NCBI GenBank assembly: GCA_027596035.1
Contig: JADGJA010000344.1
Span: 1-22,215 of the forward strand
Direction of reading: 5' to 3'
DNA length: 22,215 nucleotides
Source of the DNA: Thoreauomyces humboldtii
Lineage: Eukaryota; Chytridiomycota; Chytridiomycetes; Spizellomycetales; Powellomycetaceae
Shown here: one piece after another, positions 16,942 through 22,215 of the stretch
How the letters are laid out: every line of letters begins with the position of its first letter
Position numbering within the stretch: position 1 is the stretch's first letter
Translations under genes and position numbers: made by a program
Notes under the pieces: model-generated
Databases searched by the model: none
The model's input: the letters and a program-made list of their open reading frames with translations, nothing else
Told to the model about the DNA's origin: nothing

Positions 16942-19060
16942 TCACTTCTTCCTCGCCTTCTCCGCGATCCGAGTCCACTCTTCCTCGTCGAGCCACTCGG
17001 GGGTGATGACGTTCATGGCACTAGGATGTATCTCCACCCTCGTGGTCCCGTACTCTACCTGTTCCCCGCTGACGTCCATGAACTTGCCCTCCTTGACGTC
17101 CTTCCTCCCGTCCCTGTCCCAGGACCATCCGTATGGTTCCAGGACCAAGGCCTTGACGCGTCGGGTCTCGATGAAGGGCATCGAGAGGTAGGCGCCGGAA
17201 CCTTGGTCCAACACCGTCCCCAGAGTCTGCATGGCCGACATGCGTTCCGACCATATGACGTCCAGGGCCCCGTTGGCGAGTCTCGCTTGGGGACAGGCGA
17301 GGAACTGGTCCGAGATCCACGGGAGACTGGTGGCCATGAAGAGGTTGAAGGTCGAGTCGATCCGAGTCGGCCATCGAAGGTGGGCTGTCGGATCGGCCGT
17401 GTACTTCCTGACCGGTCCCTTGGCGAGTGGTGGTGGTGGTGGTGGTGCTGTTGTTGGTTGTGATGTGGTCACTGTGGGTTCGTGTGGTTTGTTCTCGTGG
17501 TTGGGTGCGTCCTCGAACGGGAGGAGGTAGAGCTTTCCTCTGTAGGTTCTCAGTCGGATGAGACGGATGATGGCGGCCAGCGTCATGCGTTCACCGCCCA
17601 ACCATCGATACTGTTCGGACTCAAAGTCGAGGTCGGCCAGGAAGGCCCACATGACCTGCAGGTGGGAGTACATGACCGTGTCTCCTTGGGTGACAGAAAA
17701 GACGTCCATCGGTCGAGTCTGGCCCTTGATGACGGCCAGCGTGGCGAGTTCCGGATAGTTGGTGGCGAGGTTCTTGTTCATCGCGTTGGCGGACCCTATG
17801 AAGGCAAAGAGTGGCATCAGTCACGAGTGAAACTTGGCTAGGTTCGGAAAACGCGCCGACCGTGCTTACCGCCGCCGATGACGCCTACGGGCAGCTTGCT
17901 CGCAAGCTCCCAATCCGGACGTGTCAAGAGACCGTTGATGACTTCATGGAACACGCCGTCACCGCTGACGGTCACCACAGCGCTGTATTCGTCGAGTTTG
18001 ATCATCTTGGCGATTGTCGTGGCGTGGCCGATGTGCGCGGTTTCTGGAGGCACGGTGTAAGTAAGATGGAGAATGAACGAAGCCCGGAGAAGACACCCCT
18101 GCTCACTCTTCATGGTGATGCGGATGCCAGCGAGTTCCAACATCGGCTTGACGATGGTGTTGTAGATCTTGAGCGCCTTCTTCGTCCCACCGAAGGGGTT
18201 CACGATGACCATGACGCTCCTCACAGCTAAGCTCACGGGAAAGAAGCGTGAGATAACGGATCATCCGCAGCACAGCACCTTCGACGAGATGCTCTCCACG
18301 TACTCTGCCGTATTCCCGCACAATCCTGGACGGCGTCCACGCAGTTCTTTGCTCCCGTGGTCAGACTCTCGAACAGGATGCGCCTTATGCCGGGGGGTTT
18401 GTCGGTCCTTCCATCGGAGAGCTCGACCGCGTGGAGGAGCCAGTACTGCGAGTCCAGGTTGGCGCCTTCCTCGTCGTCGACGTGGCTCTTGGACAGGACG
18501 GATGCGCTCTTGCGGGTGGTCACGGCGGGGAGAGGTTGGGAGACGCGCGTGGCACCGAAGATGAGGGATCGGGATATCGTCGTGACTGACGGGATGGAAG
18601 AGATGTCGTCAGCACGTCAGGCAGCATCAGCGAGAGAGGAAGAGAAGTGGACCGTTCCCGACCTCTTCCGACGCTGCTGGTCCACCATACTTGGTCAGCG
18701 TCAATCCTGAGCTCTGCCTCGATAGGGTACTGGGTTGCACCTGCAGAGGAGTTTGGCAAGCAGCATGATCCTCCTGCCGAGCTGTTGTCCCATAGGACCC
18801 TGACTGTGTCCGTGAACATCTGAAAGGTTCGTTCACTATGTCTGCTTCTTGCGGATTCGAATGCTTCGTCCTTCCTTTGCGTGTACAGATGGACAGGGGT
18901 GGGAAGGGGACACGCGACCTCCATTTGCACATCAACCTGCACCGCCACCACCTCTGTTCCTGCATGGAACGTTGAGCAGAGACGTCGGATCACTCTTACC
19001 ATCCTGAGCGACAGAAGGAGGGTCTATTGGTGGAGGACTGAGGTCGAGTTGAGAGGACAT
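16942..19060 (-). CDS. sphingoid long-chain-base kinase (sphingosine kinase family)
   Basis: Diacylglycerol-kinase-fold lipid kinase phosphorylating sphingoid bases such as phytosphingosine (LCB4/LCB5 type). Exons (minus): 19000-19060, 18663-18959, 18304-18585, 18107-18226, 17870-18043, 16942-17795; all phases agree, 595 residues. Conserved blocks in order: VMVIVNPFGGTKKALKIY (about 217), VVTVSGDGVFHEVINGLLTR (about 280), PVGVIGGGSANAMNKNLA (about 305), VMWAFLADLDFESEQYRW-LGGERMTL (about 355), and near the end MDVSGEQVEYGTTRVEIHPS. The SGDG nucleotide loop and the Asp-rich lipid-binding strand are intact; the third block has Ser-Ala-Asn where Ser-Gly-Asn is usual. A Pro-rich insert (PTTAPPPPPPLAKG) lies between the last two blocks. 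The N-terminal ~200 residues are poorly conserved. Exon 1 is set by MSSQLDLSPPPIDPP and a 40-nt intron; the donor at 18662 is weak, so the 5' part is less certain than the core. Confidence 0.88.
17428..17447 (+). repeat. TGG/CCA trinucleotide run
   Basis: TGG repeated about six times on the + strand, within the kinase coding exon; on the coding (-) strand it yields the run of Pro residues in the insert before the C-terminal conserved block. Confidence 0.8.
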
Positions 19061-19550
19061 TTCGGTCCAACAGTGCTCAGAGAGCCCGGCGGTTCAGGCT
19101 CGGCAGTTCTGGGTGACAGTCGGAGGCTGGGTCGAGGCGGAAGCCACAATTTCGGAAACTTGGACCTACCCTCCCTCCGCGAGTGCATCTTGTTCCTTTT
19201 GCCATGCAATGGCGCTTGAACATGAGAACAAGAAATAGTGGGTACCAACCATACGAAATGGAGAACCACCGCTCTTGTCGACGCAAAGCAGAAATCAACA
19301 TGAATCGTGCATCTAATAATTGTCGCAAACCACAGCCACATCCTCGCTGTCATTGCCGCCGGTGTTCTGCCGTCTGGTACCCCTAGACTCTCAGTTTCTC
19401 AGCTGCGCGAAGCCCACGGACAGCCTGTCCCTGTAGGTTGCCGCCCTTGCCGCGAGCTTTCCCCGCCCTCGTCGGAACCCCTCTTGTTTCCTCCTCACGT
19501 TTCCAGCCTCAATCCTTTTCCCCACCTTCACTGAGTCTCCTCGCTATATC
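19061..19550. promoter_or_regulatory. divergent upstream interval, kinase / glycosyltransferase remnant
   Basis: Between the kinase start (-) and the start of the decayed + gene. The + strand at about 19440-19540 is CT-rich, as expected just upstream of a fungal start codon. Short open frames on both strands show no protein-like composition. Confidence 0.4.
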
Positions 19551-20358
19551 ATGCCCCACGTATGCTCTTCTTCTTCTCTCTGTTCTCTAGACTCCATCAT
19601 AATGCCTAATACATCTCGTGTTGTTCTGAACCCTCAGCTTCCACCGTCCGTCCACCGCTTCCGACTCCCGTCCATCGAAGCCGCCGACGACTCCGTCTCA
19701 GCATTCCGTTCCAACTTCGTTCGAGAACTTTCCCTCTATGGATGGAAACTCACTCACGTCCGGGGGTTCTGTCGATTAGGTGTTACGACCTTGGATCTTT
19801 CCGGCAAGGAGTGGAGTATCTGGGCAAAAGGATGGCCCTTCGATACAAGAGCTACATGATGATCAACGCCTCAGTGCGAGGACCTGATCGAGGATTTTGG
19901 ACGCGGAAGGATACGAGGCTGGGACCAGCGCCATGGGCTGTCCAAATTCGATTGCCGAGGCGGTTGTCACGGGCGAGATCCCTATTACGAGCATCTTGAA
20001 GGACAAGGGATTCAAGGTCGATCATCTAATGGTTTCCGCCACCGCGGAACCTCTCTCCTGCGAGAAAGGTGACATGAACTTTGCTGGTTCTTACTACGGC
20101 ATGTCGTGTCATCCGTACGAACTCGTGTTCATCAAAACGAACCGCGGAATCGGTAAGGACGCGAGGATTGAAAACGGTACAATGGATATTATCAGATGCT
20201 CGTTCCCGCTTTCTATTGCCTCAGATGACAACGCCATTGCTCATTACACCAAATGGCATGGCAACATGTTAGGCTTGAAGAACTCATGTCCTTACTACAT
20301 TTCCAGCTTCAATACGTCCGGAGTTCTGAACGACAATGATGATGCCACTGAGACGTAA
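19551..20358 (+). pseudogene. decayed glycosyltransferase-like gene with internal deletions
   Basis: Three partial frames in a row. Segment 1 (19551 or 19602 to about 19745): FRLPSIEAADDSVSAFRSNF. Segment 2 (about 19770-19885, another frame): CYDLGSFRQGVEYLGKRMAL then YKSYMMINASVRGP. Segment 3 (about 19888-20358, a third frame): DAEGYEAGTSAMGCPNSIAE, AVVTGEIPITSILKDKGFKV, GMSCHPYELVFIKTNRG and HYTKWHGNM. The INASVRGP and HPYELVFIKTNR motifs match a glycosyltransferase-like family known to me from fungi, algae and bacteria. In intact members a catalytic stretch of roughly 80-100 residues (usually opening with Phe-Leu-Pro after RGP) separates the last two segments. Here they are adjacent, with a frame change and no room for an intron. 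A second gap lies between segments 1 and 2. I therefore read it as a pseudogene. Family recall is from memory. Confidence 0.55.
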
Positions 20359-20865
20359 GGTACTCGGATGTAAGAACGTCAGAAGATTTCAAGGTATCAT
20401 CTGGGTCCCATTTCCATGCGACATGGGATTAAGCTAACATGCAATGCCCCGAAAGTACTGGATATGTATCAGTTTTGAATTAACCAAGGTCATTCAAGGC
20501 TATCGAGTGTGGGCCTCTGCCAAGGCGAAAGGTACGTTCACTGTATCAGGTGGTTTGTACTGTATCACAGTATACTGATTCTCCTACTCTCCAATCATGA
20601 AAAACAAACCGGGCGGATGGGAGTACGGAAGGCGTCTATCACTCAGGCGGCTTCTTTTTGCAACTCTCAAAAACTGAAGTACGAGTGGTTGTAGCGACTA
20701 TATGTAGCTGTAGGGTCCTCGAGCTCCTTAAACGTCCTGAAAATTATTCAGCATGCCGTCAGTTATCGAGATACCTGTTCCATTCCTCTGGAAGCGCTCT
20801 TCCGCGGTCAGGTGTACGATAGCAAGAGATTAGAAACTAGCAGAACAAATGCCATGCGGGAGTGT
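20359..20865. other. gene-free interval downstream of the glycosyltransferase remnant
   Basis: AT-richer than its surroundings and without a convincing frame on either strand. It lies between two convergent 3' ends. A small palindromic stretch (about 20554-20576, TACTGTATCACAGTATAC) could form a weak hairpin. Confidence 0.5.
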
Positions 20866-22215
20866 TCATTCTTCCCTAGCAGCCAAACCAGCGTCACCTT
20901 CCCCTTCTGCAGTGATGACTATGCTTGGCTCCTTCTGCAGCTTCACCTCTACAGCCGGCAAAATTGGCATCTCGGCCAGCCTTTGTGCTTCCGCTGCCTC
21001 AAGAGCTGCCGCTGCCATCGCTGCCGCCGCGGCAGCTACTCCCATTCCGTTCTTGATCTCCTTCTCTGCAATCATCTCGTCTGCGTCGCTGATCTCGACA
21101 ATGGACAGGTCCGGCTTCTCGGCCAGGAGCTCGTCGATCTTGGGCCGCGCTTCCTTGGTGAGTTTTACGTTCTGACGAAGGAGAGGGATGTGAGCTTTAT
21201 ACGGTTCATGACGTGCCGATGAGGTTGTGCGGCATACCCTCATGATAAGACGCGTCATGCTATTGCTCTGCAACAGTGACTTGAACAGCGCCAATGCTCC
21301 AGGATTTGAAAAGGGATTGTCGGAAATATCAAGAGTTTGCACGGAGTCTGTTTGCGATTTACATTCAGTTCGGATGTTGGGCAAAGCGGGTCGAAAGCAA
21401 ATATACTTACAGTTCTGTTCAAGAGCGCGAGCGATCGGAACGAGGGATGCATCGCTCAGCCGCGTGCGCCTACAGCGCGGGAAGTCGCATCAGTGGAAAG
21501 AGCGCCGGGAGCTCAAAAAACACGGCCATTTACCGCAAATTCAGCGTTTGAATAGCGCTATTCTTCACCAGGAAACTTGCTACTGCCTGACCGGCATCCC
21601 CTACGCCACTAGCCTGGGTTCTGATTCATGAGTCCGTGGCTTCCTTTTGTTGCAAGTTCATGGCTTTCCCCATACCTCCAGGTTGAGCGTAGTCAACACT
21701 CCGTTGTCCTTGAGAAGACAGGCTTTCAGTCTCTGATCTGCGCAATCGGTAGACCTCTGGTCCTCTTTACCTTCATTCCGTTCAGAAGGCCGGCTACTCC
21801 CTTTGGTCGGATGCAGTTCCGAGCTAGTCAAACACGCTATTTTAGTGTTGCGGTGAAACTGTCTCGAGAAAGTTCATGACTGCCTCACCCAGATTCAGCT
21901 CCTTCAGACCGTCATTTCCCCCGACGCCTGCGCCGAGAGCGATGGCGCCGATGTCGCCGATGGAGTTGTAGCTCAGATCCAATACTGGTGTTCTCAATTA
22001 GGTCATCTAAGCGATGCAAGGGCGAGTAGGATTAGTTCATACCCTGAAGCGAGGAGTTCTGTCGCAGTCCTTCGCTGAAAAGCTGTGCCTCGTGATCGCC
22101 GAGCCTGTTGTCTGCAGAGCATGCATGAGATCAGCGAACCAGACGACTTCGTGCCTACCGAGCGAGATCGACAGCGGGCGCACTAACCTTTCAGAATCAA
22201 GATCTTCAGAGTGCC
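20866..22215 (-). CDS. leucine-rich-repeat protein, ribonuclease-inhibitor/RanGAP type, 5' end off the window
   Basis: Partial gene entering from the right edge. Exons (minus): 22188-22215 (cut by the edge), 22043-22111, 21889-21984, 21676-21737, 21534-21613, 21411-21469, 21238-21347, 20866-21171, all in phase, 810 nt seen. Repeats of about 28 residues follow the LxxLxLxxN plan: TLKILILKDNRLGDHEAQLF, VLDLSYNSIGDIGAIALGAG, LKELNL, LTTLNLEASGVGDAGQAVAS, IQTLNLR, VQTLDISDNPFSNPGALALF. The last exon leaves the repeats (NVKLTKEARPKIDELLAEKP) and ends in an Ala/Glu-rich helix-forming tail. The repeat type is shared by RanGAP, ribonuclease inhibitor and tropomodulin-like proteins, all scaffolds for protein binding. 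The acidic tail expected of RanGAP is absent, so I do not call it RanGAP. Introns are short (58-151 nt) and sit between repeats. Confidence 0.85.

Noticed and set aside
20866..22215. Calling the LRR gene RanGAP (Rna1)
   Set aside because: The repeat type fits but the strongly acidic tail is missing; the tail is Ala/Glu-rich and ends differently.
1..22215. tRNA or rRNA genes
   Set aside because: I saw no convincing cloverleaf or rRNA core on either strand, but a covariance-model scan (tRNAscan-SE, Infernal) was not possible.

Overview
The window is nuclear DNA from an intron-dense fungus, most likely a basidiomycete. The evidence is single-copy housekeeping genes of fungal type (Ufd2, a TRAPP subunit of the Trs33 family, SURF1/Shy1, a long-chain-base kinase, an AVT-type amino acid transporter, a mitochondrial PPR protein). 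Almost every one is cut by short GT-AG introns, mostly 54-104 nt. Frames could be joined by eye with consistent phase, so most exon coordinates below rest on phase-checked splice sites rather than on single open frames. I cannot name the genus.

Layout, left to right: a small possible membrane protein (+, 185-481); the ubiquitin elongation factor Ufd2 (-, 987-5597, about 18 exons); an unidentified and only partly resolved gene (-, about 5969-6523); a PD-(D/E)XK nuclease-like gene of a fungal type (+, 7035-7964) with an upstream reading frame one base out of register; a 133-bp MITE-like fold-back element (8029-8161); an AVT-type transporter (-, 8354-10462) with a 9-nt microexon; TRAPPC6/Trs33 (+, 11103-11947); a doubtful small ORF (-, 12115-12303); a single-exon PPR protein (-, 12417-15122); SURF1/Shy1 (+, 15387-16671); a sphingoid-base kinase (-, 16942-19060) with a 40-nt intron; a decayed glycosyltransferase-like gene (+, 19551-20358); and a leucine-rich-repeat protein (-, 20866 to beyond the right edge).

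There is no operon logic here; genes alternate in strand. One functional pairing stands out: the PPR protein and SURF1, both predicted to be mitochondrial, are divergent and share about 264 bp. The accessory-looking part is 5.97-8.17 kb (unresolved gene, nuclease-like gene, fold-back element), plus the broken glycosyltransferase near 20 kb. I see no clearly new multi-gene system. The most unusual signals are the fold-back element, the frame-disrupted nuclease-like gene, and the very small exons and introns.
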